In this document: one piece after another, positions 52,642 to 62,318 of the stretch | Layout of the letters: every line of letters starts with the position of its first letter | Position numbering within the stretch: the stretch's first letter is position 1 | DNA from: JALYLC01 sp963743275 | Lineage (GTDB): Bacteria > Actinomycetota > Thermoleophilia > Gaiellales > JALYLC01 | DNA: 64,000 nt | Assembly: GCA_963743275.1 (NCBI GenBank) | Contig: CAVUPB010000010.1 | Coordinates: 62,001 to 126,000, forward strand | Reading direction: 5' to 3' | Notes under the pieces: model-generated | Databases searched by the model: none | What the model was told of the DNA's origin: nothing | The model's input: the letters and a program-made list of their open reading frames with translations, nothing else | Position numbers and translations under genes: made by a program

Positions 52642-53592
52642 ATGGCCGGCGAGTCCGCGGCTCGGGGCGGCGTCCCGGCACTGGCGATCGACGGGATCTG
52701 CCATGCGTTCTCCGGCCGGCCGGTGCTCGACGACGTCTCGGTCGGCGTCGCGCCGGGCGTGCTGACCGGGCTGCTGGGTCCGAACGGGGCCGGCAAGACC
52801 ACCCTGATGCGGATCCTGCTCGGCGTGCTCATCCCGGACCGCGGCGAGGTCCGGTACGGCGGAGGCCCGGTCGAGCAGGAGCACCGGCGCCGCTGGGGGT
52901 ACATGCCGCAGGAGCGGGGCCTCTATCCCGCCATGCGAGCCGGTGCCCAGGTCGTCCACTTCGGCAGGTTGCACGGCCTCTCGCGTGGCGCGGCAGAGGA
53001 CAGCGCGCGTCGCCTGCTCGACGAGCTCGGTCTCGGCGACCGCTGGGACGAGCGCACCGACCGGCTCTCCGGCGGCATGCAGCAGCGCCTCCAGCTGGCC
53101 ACGGCCCTGGTGCACGACCCGGCGGTGATCGTGCTCGACGAGCCGTTCGCGGGCCTCGATCCGGTGGCCGTCGCGAGCCTCTCGGAGACCCTGCAGGCGC
53201 GGGCGCGCGAGGGCCGCATCGTGCTCTTCTCCAGCCACCAGCTCGATCTGGTGCAGGATCTGTGCGAGGAGATCGCGATGATCGACCTCGGGCGCCTGGT
53301 GCTGCGCGGAAACGTGGCCGCGCTGCGCGCCTCGTCCGGCCGCCGGCAGCTCCGGCTCAAGCTCGCGGCGCCCGACCGGACATGGTTGCTGCGGTTCCCG
53401 GGGGTCGCGGTCGTGGCCGACAGCGCCGACGAGCTGCGCCTCACGGTGCCGCCCGGCACGGAGCCTCTCGACGTCCTCGATGCCGCACGCGCAGCGGGCC
53501 GCGTCGTCGACTTCGGGCTCGACCTGCCGACCCTGTCGCAGCTGTTCCTGCACGCGGCCGAACGCCCGCTCGAGCCGGGAGGGCGGCCATGA
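52642..53592 (+). CDS. ABC exporter ATP-binding protein (NatA-like)
   Basis: 316 aa. Walker A is GPNGAGKTT, the signature LSGGMQQR, Walker B VIVLDEPFAGLD, and the switch histidine in FSSHQLD. The C-terminal ~90 residues (RQLRLKLAAPDRTW...) match the DUF4162-type extension of drug/sodium ABC-2 exporters. ATG 52642 is used; GTG 52588 is an in-frame alternative. It overlaps the permease gene by 4 bp. The 52414-52641 spacer shows no feature beyond generic GC-rich sequence. Confidence 0.88.
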   Translation: MAGESAARGGVPALAIDGICHAFSGRPVLDDVSVGVAPGVLTGLLGPNGAGKTTLMRILLGVLIPDRGEVRYGGGPVEQEHRRRWGYMPQERGLYPAMRAGAQVVHFGRLHGLSRGAAEDSARRLLDELGLGDRWDERTDRLSGGMQQRLQLATALVHDPAVIVLDEPFAGLDPVAVASLSETLQARAREGRIVLFSSHQLDLVQDLCEEIAMIDLGRLVLRGNVAALRASSGRRQLRLKLAAPDRTWLLRFPGVAVVADSADELRLTVPPGTEPLDVLDAARAAGRVVDFGLDLPTLSQLFLHAAERPLEPGGRP

Positions 53593-54773
53593 GCGGCTCG
53601 TGGTGGCAGGGCGTGCGGCTGGTCGCCGAGCGCAACGTGATCGAGAACCTGCGCTCCCGCACGTTCAAGGTCGTCACCGGCCTGCTGCTGGTGCTCGCCG
53701 TGGCCGCGGTCACGGTGCCGCACTTCATCGACCAGGGCACGACGACCTACTCGCTCGCGACGGTCGGGAAGGTGGAGCCCGCCCTCGGCGCAGCGCTCGA
53801 CGCAGCGGGCCGGTCGGCCGATTTCAAGGTCCGGTACACGGCCGTCGCCGACCGGGCGGCGGCGCGGCAGGCCGTGCACGACGGCGACGTGACCGCCGCT
53901 CTCGCGGGACGGACGCTGTTCGCCTCGGCCCACGCGAACACCGCGTTCCCGCTCGCCGTGGCGCAGGCGGTCGTCGCTCGCGAGATCACCAGCCGGATGG
54001 CCGCGATGGGCCTCACGTCCGGCCAGGTCGCCGAGCTGCAGCGGGTGCAACCGCCGCGGCAGGTGGCCGTGGGCCGCGTTCAGGACGAGGACAGGGCCTT
54101 CGTCGGCTTCGCGGTCGGAGTCGTCCTGTTCATGGCTCTGACGATCGCCGGCACCGCCATCGGCACGGCCGTCGCAATGGAGAAGTCGACGCGCATCTCG
54201 GAGGTGCTGCTGGCGGTGCTCCGTCCCAGCCAGCCGCTCGTGGGCACCGTGCTGGCGGTCGGGATGACCACGCTCGTCCAGTTGCTGGTGCTGGCGGTGC
54301 CGATCGCGGTCGCCGCGGGCGTGAGCGGCGCAGGCCTGCCGGCGGGCGCCGCCGGCGACATCGCCATCGCGGTGGTGTGGTTCGTTCTCGGCTTCGGCCT
54401 CTACGCGTTCGCCTTCGCGGCGGCCGCGGCCCTGGTCGACAAGGTCACCGAGGTGAGCGCGGCGATCCAGCCGGTCACCTACACGCTGATCGCGTCCTAC
54501 CTCGCGGGGGTCTTCGTCGTGAGCGGCGACCCGCACGGCGGCTGGAGCGTCGCGGCATCGCTCTTCCCGTTCAGCGCACCCCTGGCGATGCCGATCCGCT
54601 GGGCCTCCGGCGACGTCCCGGTCTACCAGTTGCTGCTCGCGATGGCGCTGACCGCGATCACCGCCGTGCTCCTCGTCGCCGTCGCGTCCTCCATCTACCG
54701 GCGCGCCCTGCTCATCACCGGGCGCAGGGTACGGCTGCGCGAGGTCGTCGGGCTGAGGGCGGCCGGGGCATGA
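53589..54773 (+). CDS. ABC-2 type permease (NatB-like)
   Basis: 394 aa. One N-terminal span (~residue 30-48) is followed by a ~120-residue extracytoplasmic loop and then five or six spans (~175-375) with AMEKSTRISEVLLAVLRPSQ, the family's conserved intracellular segment. Forms an exporter with the preceding ATPase; drugs or Na+ are possible substrates. It overlaps both neighbours by 4 bp. Confidence 0.85.
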   Translation: MSGSWWQGVRLVAERNVIENLRSRTFKVVTGLLLVLAVAAVTVPHFIDQGTTTYSLATVGKVEPALGAALDAAGRSADFKVRYTAVADRAAARQAVHDGDVTAALAGRTLFASAHANTAFPLAVAQAVVAREITSRMAAMGLTSGQVAELQRVQPPRQVAVGRVQDEDRAFVGFAVGVVLFMALTIAGTAIGTAVAMEKSTRISEVLLAVLRPSQPLVGTVLAVGMTTLVQLLVLAVPIAVAAGVSGAGLPAGAAGDIAIAVVWFVLGFGLYAFAFAAAAALVDKVTEVSAAIQPVTYTLIASYLAGVFVVSGDPHGGWSVAASLFPFSAPLAMPIRWASGDVPVYQLLLAMALTAITAVLLVAVASSIYRRALLITGRRVRLREVVGLRAAGA

Positions 54774-56239
54774 GCCTGCGGCGCACGCGGCCGTGGGTAC
54801 CCGCTCTGGCGCGGCTCGTCGCTGCGCCGCTCGCGCTGATCGCGTTGATGTCCGCGGGCGTGCCTCGGCCCGGCGCGCAGGCTCTCGCAGCCGCGCCGGC
54901 GATCGCGCTCCACCCGTGCATGATCACCGCGTACACCCCCGCCAGGTGCGGGACGCTGCTCGTCGACGAGAACCCGGGCGACCTCGGCGGCAAGCGGATC
55001 CCGATCAAGGTCGCCGTCGTGAAGGCCGCGAGCGGGAAGGCCAAGCCCGATCCGGTGTTCTGGTTCGCCGGCTGGGGGAGCGCCGGCGTCAGCGACGATG
55101 CGCCCAACGTCATCTCCGCGCTCGTCTCGATCAACCAGGATCGGGACATCGTCTTCATCGACCAGCGCGGTACGGGAAGCTCACGGCTCGCATGCCGGCT
55201 TCCCGACCAGCGCAAGCTGCTCGGCCCCGGGGCGTTCGCCCTCGTCACCGCGGCGGCCCGCACGTGCGCCGCCCGGATCGGTCCCAACCTCCGCTACTAC
55301 ACGACCGCGGTGGCCGTCGACGACTTCGACAAGGTGCGAGCCGCGCTCGGGTACGACAAGATCGACATCTACGGCGGCTCCTACGGCGTGACCTCGGGGC
55401 AGGTCTACCTGCTGCGCCACGGAGAGCACGTGAGGACGGCGGTGTTCGACAGCGGCTCGCTGCTCGACGTCCGCATCTTCGAGCGCGCGGGGCCCAATGC
55501 GCAACGCGCCCTCGACCTGCTGCTCGCGCGCTGCGACGCCGACAGCGCCTGCCACGCGGCCTTCCCGGACGTCCGCCGCGAGTTGGCGCGCGTCACGGCG
55601 CGCATCGCGCGCGGCCCGGTCGCGATTCCCGGAAGCTCGGTCGCGCTGACGCCGCTGACATTCGCCTCCGCGCTCGGCGACCTGATCGCCTACACGCCGG
55701 GAAAGGCCGTCGTCCCGCGCTTGATCCATCTCGTCGCGACGGGCCGGCTCGCCCGCGCCGCGGCTCTCGTCCCGCCCGCCCAGCCCGGCGGCGGGAACGA
55801 GGAGCTCGCCTACCAGATGCTCATCCAGTGCAACGAGCCGTGGGCCTCGTGGCGGCCCGCCGAGGTGAATCGCCTCACCGCGGGCACCTTCCGGCGCCCG
55901 GTCGACCTCTGGAACGCAGGTCTCGTCGGCGCGGCCTGCAAGGCCTTCCCGAAGGTCAAGGTTCCGGCCGCCATCGGCGAGCGCGTCCACTCGAACGTCC
56001 CGATCCTGTTCCTCAGCGGCAACGAGGACGCAGCCGATCCGCCGGCCAACATCGCCAATGCCGGGCGCGAGCTGCCGAACAGCCGCACCGTCGTGTTCGC
56101 GGCCGCGGGTCACGGCCAGCTCGGGCTGCCATGCGCGCAGATCCTGATCGGCGCGTTCTTCGAGCGCGGATCCGCTCGCGGCCTCGCCACGGGCTGCGCG
56201 CGCACCGCGGCGCTCCGGCCGTTCGACGTCGCACCGTGA
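54770..56239 (+). CDS. Secreted alpha/beta hydrolase (tripeptidyl-aminopeptidase-like)
   Basis: 489 aa with a signal peptide (residues ~10-42). The oxyanion segment is VFIDQRGTGSS, the nucleophile elbow IYGGSYGVTSGQVY (Ser), the acid SGNEDAADPP (Asp) and the base AAGHGQLG (His). The domain order agrees with the S33/TAP-like peptidases of Actinobacteria, which act outside the membrane. Translational coupling to an ABC exporter hints that one acts on, or is needed by, the other. The ATG overlaps the permease stop. Confidence 0.85.
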   Translation: MSLRRTRPWVPALARLVAAPLALIALMSAGVPRPGAQALAAAPAIALHPCMITAYTPARCGTLLVDENPGDLGGKRIPIKVAVVKAASGKAKPDPVFWFAGWGSAGVSDDAPNVISALVSINQDRDIVFIDQRGTGSSRLACRLPDQRKLLGPGAFALVTAAARTCAARIGPNLRYYTTAVAVDDFDKVRAALGYDKIDIYGGSYGVTSGQVYLLRHGEHVRTAVFDSGSLLDVRIFERAGPNAQRALDLLLARCDADSACHAAFPDVRRELARVTARIARGPVAIPGSSVALTPLTFASALGDLIAYTPGKAVVPRLIHLVATGRLARAAALVPPAQPGGGNEELAYQMLIQCNEPWASWRPAEVNRLTAGTFRRPVDLWNAGLVGAACKAFPKVKVPAAIGERVHSNVPILFLSGNEDAADPPANIANAGRELPNSRTVVFAAAGHGQLGLPCAQILIGAFFERGSARGLATGCARTAALRPFDVAP

Positions 56240-56284
56240 CATCGTGATGTGCGAGGACGGCGGCGCGTGACGATCGCTGCTTGA

Positions 56285-56304
56285 CTCCGCCGGCCGCGGC
56301 GGAG
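56285..56304. terminator. Hairpin after the hydrolase gene
   Basis: CTCCGCCG-GCCG-CGGCGGAG: perfect 8-bp arms with a 4-nt loop, 45 bp after the hydrolase stop and 36 bp before the next gene. Either the operon terminator or a leader element of the oxidoreductase gene. Confidence 0.4.
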
Positions 56305-56340
56305 AACCTACGTCGCTCTGACGGCTGACGGGAGTGCGCG

Positions 56341-57345
56341 ATGGAACGGCTGCGAATCGGCGTGATCGGTCTCGGCTGGTTCGGCGAGATCCACTGTGAG
56401 ACGATCGTCGGCGTCCCCAACCTGGAGCTCGCCGCGCTGTGCACGCGCACGCCCGAGCGGCTGGCGGCGATGGGCGCGAAGTTCGGCGTGGCCAAGACCT
56501 ATCGCGACTATCACGAGCTGCTCGCCGACCCCGAGATCGACGCCGTCTCGGTGGTGACGATGTGGGATCAGCACACCGAGCCCGCGATCGCCGCGCTCGA
56601 GGCCGGCAAGCACGTCTTCCTGGAGAAGCCGATGGCCTCCACCGTGGCCGACTGCGAGGCGATCCTCGCAGCGGCCGCCAAGGCGGAGGGCATCCTCCTC
56701 GTCGGTCACATCTGCCGCTTCAACCCGCGCTACCGGATGGCCAAGCAGGCGATCGAGAAGGGCACGATCGGGCGCATCGTCTCGCTCAGCTCGCGCCGCA
56801 ACATCCCCGCGGCGTGGACGCCCGAGATCCTCAACAAGATCGGGCCGATCGTCGGCGACGCGATCCACGACACCGATCTGATGCTCTGGTTCACCGGCGA
56901 CCGCATCGTCAGCGCCTACGCGCAGACGGTCGACGTGCGCGGTCTCGAGAACCCCGACATCGGCCAGACGATGTACCGCTTCGCGGGCGGCGCGACGGCC
57001 ACGCTCGAGACCGTCTGGTGCATGCCGGAGCGCACGCCGTTCGACATCGACGAGCGCATGACGATCATCGGCACGGAGGGGTTCCTGCACGTCCAGGACA
57101 CGTTCCCGAACCTCGGGATCGTCTCGCCCGACGGGTTCCACAGCCCGGACACGACCTACTGGCCGGAGTTCGACGGCGTCCGCGGCGGCGCCCTGCGCGA
57201 GGAGTTCGCGTACTTCGCGCGCTGCGCGCTCGACGGCACGCAGCCCCGGATCGGCCGTCCTGAGGACGCCATGGCTGCGCTCGCCGCGACGCTGGCCGCC
57301 GAGGAGTCGGCGCGCACGGGCGAGGTCGTGCGCCTCGCTCCCTAG
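56341..57345 (+). CDS. Gfo/Idh/MocA family oxidoreductase
   Basis: 334 aa. The Rossmann motif is IGVIGLGWFGEIH, the catalytic lysine is in FLEKPMAS, and the substrate-site block is GDAIHDTDLMLWF (family H-x-x-D). Such enzymes oxidise sugars, inositols or sugar acids with NAD(P). It lies upstream of, and convergent with, the DapB-like gene, beside a GH4 enzyme that also needs NAD. The exact substrate cannot be given. Confidence 0.87.
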   Translation: MERLRIGVIGLGWFGEIHCETIVGVPNLELAALCTRTPERLAAMGAKFGVAKTYRDYHELLADPEIDAVSVVTMWDQHTEPAIAALEAGKHVFLEKPMASTVADCEAILAAAAKAEGILLVGHICRFNPRYRMAKQAIEKGTIGRIVSLSSRRNIPAAWTPEILNKIGPIVGDAIHDTDLMLWFTGDRIVSAYAQTVDVRGLENPDIGQTMYRFAGGATATLETVWCMPERTPFDIDERMTIIGTEGFLHVQDTFPNLGIVSPDGFHSPDTTYWPEFDGVRGGALREEFAYFARCALDGTQPRIGRPEDAMAALAATLAAEESARTGEVVRLAP

Positions 57346-57352
57346 GCGGGAC

Positions 57353-58160
57353 TCAGGCGAAGAGCAGCGAGTCGAGGCCGCGCACGAGGCCGCTGAAGCC
57401 CTGGACGCGCCGGGCGGCGAGCAGCGTGCCCTCCACGAAGATGGACGGGTCGCCCTGCTCCTCGTGGCGGATCGTCAGCCGCTCGCCCGGTGCCCCGAAG
57501 ACGACCTCGACGGATGCGCCTCCGCCGGGCAGCCGCAGCGAATGCACCGGCACTCCTGAAATCGCCGCTCCCCGCGCCTCGGGCGGGCCGATCAGCGCGA
57601 TCGCGGCCTCGCCGGGCAGAGGCCCGCGCTCGTGCGCGAGCAGCTCGGCGAGCTCGCGCGCGGTGCCGCTCGGCACGTCGGGCTTGGCGGGCCCGTTCGC
57701 CTCGATGATCTCGAAGCGGGAGACGTGGCGCGCCGCGATCTTCGCGAGGTGCTGGAGCAGGGCGGCGGTGAGCGAGAAGTTGCCGCTCGCGACGCCGACG
57801 CCGGCGGCGCGCGCGGCGTCGTCGATCGCGCGCGAAGTCGTCGTCGAAGAGCCCGCTCGTGCCGATCACGACCGGGATGCGGCGCTCGAGCGCGAGCGCG
57901 ACGTGGCTGCGGACGACCGTCGGATGCGTGTAGTCGACGAGCACGTCGGGCGCGCGGTCGAGGGCGCGTCCGAGATCGCTCTCGAGCGCGACGCCGAGGT
58001 GGCCGATGCCGAGCTCCTCGCCGGCGTCGCCGCCGGTCGCGCGGCGCGAGACCGCCGAGTGCAGGTCGAGGTCGCCCGCGGCGGCGATTGCGGCCACGAG
58101 GGCGCTCCCGACGCCGCCGAGAGCGCCGCAGACGCAGACCTTGAGGGGATCGGGGGCGAT
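57353..58160 (-). CDS. DapB-like protein lacking catalytic histidines, one frame change
   Basis: The fold is that of dihydrodipicolinate reductase: NAD(P) loop CGALGGVGSAL, DVLVDYTHPTVVRSH, VVIGTSGL, PSGTARELAELL and a final FGAPGERLTIRH. However, the E-A-H-H-R-H-K-x-D-x-PSGTA active-site segment of DapB reads EANGPAKPDVPSGTA. The proton-donor histidine and its neighbours are missing, while lysine and PSGT remain. The frame changes near 57830 (one inserted G before ATC). No normal start codon is found after the GH4 stop, so 58160 is approximate. A different reductase activity is more likely than lysine synthesis. Confidence 0.7.
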
Positions 58161-58183
58161 TGCTCGAGCTCCGTCTCGGCGCT

Positions 58184-59524
58184 CTAGCGGAAGAAGAGCG
58201 GGAGGTGGGCCCGGTTGGCCTCGAGCATCTCGTCGAGCAGTGCCTGGGTCTGGTCGAGATCGAGGCGCGCCTGCGTCGTCGGATCGAGCAGGAAGGCGTG
58301 CAAGGCGGCCTTGCGGTCGCCCGAGAGCGCGGCCTTCACGACGTGCTGCTGGAACGACACGTAGTGGCGGAGGTGGGCGGCGAGCGCCTCCGGCAGCGGA
58401 CCCGCGTGGATGGGACGGACGCCGTAGGCGTTGATCTGCGCGTTGACCTCGACGATCGCGTCGGCGGGCAGGTTCGGGATCGCGCCGTTGTTCGGTGCGA
58501 TGACGACCCGCGTGATGTTGCCGTTGCGCACGATCGCCTCGATCGACGTCGATGACCTCGATGCCCTCGTCCTCGTCGCCGACCGGCAGGTCGGCGAGCG
58601 TGACCGGGTCGGCGCCGGGCGCCGTCCAGGTCGCGGCGAGCGCCTCCAATCCCGCCACGCGCGCACGCTCGTAGTCCATGTCGTGCGTCGTGATGTCGTA
58701 GCGCATCTTCACGCCCTGGACCGTGCCCGAGTAGCGGCTCCTCGAGCCGCTGCATCTGCGGGAAGAACTCCGATCCAGTGCTCCCAGCAGTAGGGCAGCA
58801 CGCCGTAGGTCTCGAGCGCCCATTTGACGATCGGCTGGGTCGCGTTCTTGCGCACGAGCGGCATGGCGTCGGTGCCGTCGACCAGCCGCAGCGACTGGAT
58901 CGACGCGCAGTGGTTGATGCCCGCGACCACCGGGGGCATCGCGATCTGCTCGGGCTTGACGCCCGCCTGGCGTGCCAGCCACTCGGGGCTGCTCGCGTGC
59001 GCGGCGCAGGAGCAGAGCCCGAACGACTTGACGCTCGGCGCGGCCGTCCGCATCGCCAGCGCCTCGATCGGGGCGGGGTTCGTGTAGTTGAAGATGTACG
59101 CGATCGCGCGCGACCTCGGCCGCATTGCGGGCGACCTGCGCGAGCGCGGGCGCGTTGCGGAACGCGCGCATGATCCCGCCCGGCCCGAGCGAGTCGCCGA
59201 TCGTGCATGACGACGCCGTAGCGGCCGGGGATCTCGAGGTCGTCGGCCCAGGCGTCCATGCCGCCCTCGGCGATCGCGGCGATCACGAAGTCGGCATCGA
59301 CGAGGGCCTCGCGCTGATCGAGCGTGCTCGTGACGCGGATGTCGCTGCCCTCGCTCGCGATCAGCTTGTCGGCGAGCGCCTGCATGACACCGAGGCGGCC
59401 CTCGTCGATGTCCATGAGCGAGACCCGCGCGGCCTCGAGCGCCTCCGACTGCATGAGGCGGCGGATCAGGACCGGCACGAAGCTGCTCGAGCCCCCCGCC
59501 GATGATCGTGACCTTGGGTCCCAT
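58184..59524 (-). CDS. GH4 family NAD-dependent glycosidase, frame broken ~6 times
   Basis: The joined protein (~440 aa) begins MGPKVTIIGGG, then after the first frame change FVPVLIRRLMQSEAL. It contains GGMDAWADDLEIPGRYG, FNYTNPAPIEALAMRT, SFGLCSCAAHASS (metal-site Cys) and GINHCASIQS (metal-site His), consistent with the GH4 alpha-galactosidase/glucosidase/glucuronidase group. Frame changes lie near 59490, 59205, 59105, 58755, 58735 and 58550. Each equals one inserted base, the first in a run of six Gs. The last 160 residues (to 58184) are intact. ATG 59524 is the start. Confidence 0.75.
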
Positions 59525-59547
59525 CGAATAGCCCGCGCTTTCCTGTG

Positions 59548-60267
59548 TCAGTTCATCGAGTCGTCGCTCATGGGCAGGATCGTCGCCTCGAGCATCGCGG
59601 TGGGTGCGCGGCCGCGTGACCGCGTGCACGACGGCATCGGCGACCTCCTGGGCGCGCATCATGCCGGGCAGGTCGGCATCGCTCGGGCGCCCGCCCGCGG
59701 CCCTCGCCCATCGCGAACTCGGTCCACGACGCCTCCGGGTGCGATCGTCGAGCAGCGCACGCCGCGGCGGTAGAGCTCGTGGTCGAGCGAGCGCATGAAC
59801 CCGACCTGCGCGAACTTCGACGCGGCGTAGACCGCCTCGCCCTCGGGCGCACGCTGGCCGGCGATCGAGGCGATCACGACGAGGTCGGCGGCCGGGCTCT
59901 CGAGCAGATGCGGCAGACAGGCGCGCACCGTGTAGAGCAGGCCCTTGACGTTCACGTCGATCATCTCGTCGAGGTGCGACGGGGGAGATGTCGAGGAAGT
60001 CGCCGTAGGCTCCGACGCCGGCGTTCGCGACGACGATGTCGAGGTGGCCGAAGCGCTCGATCGTCTCGGCGGCCAGGCTCTCGAGCTGTTGCCGGATCGC
60101 GCACGTCGCAGGGCCGCGCGAGCGCGCCTTCGATGCCCTCGTCGCTGCCGCGGCGCGAGGCCAGCGCGACCTTCGCGCCCAGCGCCCGCGAGCGTCTTGG
60201 CGGTCGCGGCGCCGATGCCGCTGCTCGCGCCCGTCACGAGCGCGACGCGTCCCTCGACAGCGCTCAT
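59548..60267 (-). CDS. Short-chain dehydrogenase/reductase, frame broken ~6 times
   Basis: The joined sequence is a ~238-aa classical SDR. It contains VALVTGASSGIGAATAKTL (cofactor loop TGxxxGIG), LDIVVANAGVGAYGD (NAG), VIASIAGQ (catalytic Ser), the catalytic Tyr-Lys in VYAASKFAQVGF, and APGGVV. Frame changes near 60185, 60105, 59990, 59715, 59690 and 59595 each equal one inserted base, mostly lengthening a G or C run. ATG 60267 overlaps the amine oxidase stop. Probably oxidises an alcohol or reduces the aldehyde released by the amine oxidase. Confidence 0.75.
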
Positions 60268-62222
60268 GTGCTGCCCTCCGGTCGGCAGTGGTCGGAATGC
60301 GGTTGCGACGGCGGCACGTCGAGCGCCGGATTGCGCTCGAAGAAGCCGACGGGCTTGAGCTTGAAGCCGGTGGTCGTGACCGGCATGATCGGCCAGTCCT
60401 CGGGCCGCGGGACGTGATGGTGGCCGAACGTGTACCAGACGACGACGTCCTCTCCGTCGATCGGCCGGTCGGCGCTCGTCCAGGCGGGCAGGCCGTCTCC
60501 GCCGGGGTGCAGGTTCGGGTACTCGCCGGCCGCGTAGCGCTCGTCGGGGCGGTACGGAGTGACCCACAGGTGCTCGCGGATGAACGCCGCGCGCTTGCTG
60601 ACGGGGGCGTCGGGCTGCGCGAACGGCAAACGTCGTCTCGCCCGGAAGGAGGCGGTAGCCGATCGGCTCGCCGAGCCGGTGGAGGACCGCCGGATTGACG
60701 ATCTCCCACCAGCGCGCCGATGCCGCGTCGACCGTGCGGCGGGCCTCGAGCTCGCGCGCGAAGCGCCGCCGGCGCGGGCTGAAGGCGTTGCCGTGGGGAT
60801 TCCCCGGGCCGGGCGGGAGCGATTCGGTCCAGACCTCGTCGACGCCGTTCGCCCGGCCGTCGATGTCGAGGTCGAGGCGCATGTTGAAGAAGTGCTGGTG
60901 CACCATCGCGTTCAGCCCCGGGGCGACGAGCGTGCCGTGGGCGGGACGCGTCCCGGGCGCGACGGCGCCGGTCGAGAGCACGCCGGTGAGCTTGACCTCG
61001 TACTCGATCGTGCCGTCCTGGTAGAGGTACCAGAAGAAGCCGTAGTCGTAGTTGCCGATCGCCGAGAACGACGAGATCACGAGTCGTCGCGACCGGCGCA
61101 CCTCGCCCGAGCCGTCGCGCCACTCGACGTGGCGCCAGAGCACCCCGACGTCCTCCTCGTGGATGCAGATCGCGTTCGGGATCGGCACGGCCTCGCCGGC
61201 GGCGTCCGACACGACCGCGTCGAGGTAGACGATCTCGCCCAGGCAGTCGCAGCCGCGCGTGAGCGGCGACGCGGCGATGCCGACGCCGTTCTCGCCGCCG
61301 TCGAACGCGTTCTTCCAGTAGTGGCTCGGGCTCGGGTCGCCGTAGGGCACGACCATTTCGGAGAGCGACGCCCGGTAGCAGGATCGAGCGCAGCCGCCCC
61401 CCGTCGTCGTAGGCGACCTGGTTGAGCACGAGGCCCTCGCGCGGGGTGAACCCGACGTGCACCTGCCAGCGCTGCCAGGCCAGGACGCGCCCGTCGAGCG
61501 CGAAGCCCGGGCCCTCGGGCTGCGTGATCTCGAGCGGCGCGATGTCGTCGCGCAGCGGCGCGGCGGCGGTCGACGTCGAAGTTGCCGCTCTCGGGCGGGA
61601 TCGGCACGACGCCGTGGTCGTCGACGCGCAGGACCTCGAGCTTGTTGAGGTCGACGAGGACGATCACGCCGTCGACGGGGCGGGCCCACTCGCTGTCGCC
61701 GGGGTTCGGCTTCACGAACGCCACGCAGCGCGCCGAGGCGCTGACCCGTCTCCTCTTCGGGCCCGAAATGGCCGGCCGGCCAGGCGTCGACCTGGATCGC
61801 CTCGAAGTCGGTGATGCCCGCGGCGGGCCATCGCGCGCCTGGAACTCGGGATGGGCGCGCACGAGCTCCTCGGCCTCCATCAGCTCCGAGATCACGGCCA
61901 TCGGCTGCACGTCCGTCGCGCTCCCGCCACGCGCTCACGCGCGCACGCCCGAGCTCGACGACCGCCTCGATCGTCCGCTCGGCGTCGCGGTCGAGGATCA
62001 CCACCTCGGCGGTGCGCGCGGGCGCCGGCTCCTCCGGCGGCCCACGCCAGCACGCGCGTCCTTGGGCGGCTCGAGCAGCGCGATGAGGACGAAGCGCGAA
62101 CGCTTCCCGAGACGCGCGAAGCGATCGTCCGAGCGCACCGCCGCTGCGACCGCGCCGACTTCCGCCGCGCTCAGAGGATCGAGCGGATGCGCGCCGGGCG
62201 CCGTTCGTTGTAATCCCTCCAT
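60264..62222 (-). CDS. Copper-containing primary amine oxidase, frame broken ~9 times
   Basis: The joined protein is ~650 aa, usual for the family. The N-terminal D2-like domain has HPLDPLSAAEVGAVAAAVRSD; the catalytic domain has VGFTPREGLVLNQV, the catalytic-base region YRASLSEMVVPYGDP, and the topaquinone site in AIGNYDYGFFWYLYQDG. The copper ligands are HQHFFNMRLD and GHHHVPRPEDWPIMP. Frame changes lie near 62045 (two), 61915, 61830 (two), 61740, 61565, 61380 and 60640. All equal one inserted base. The 60650-61375 core is uninterrupted. It would convert primary amines to aldehydes, ammonia and H2O2. The ATG has GATACT 9 nt upstream. Confidence 0.8.
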
Positions 62223-62318
62223 CGCTTTCGTAGTATCGCCACCCACGCTCGTCGAGCGGGCAGGCACCGACCCAGCGGCACTGCCGGGCATCTCGCGGTG
62301 GCGCGCATGGAGGGACGA

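Noticed and set aside
58731..58760. Programmed +1 ribosomal frameshifting as the cause of the broken genes
   Set aside because: The ~35 sites lack a common slippery motif and are too many per gene; residual insertion errors explain them better.
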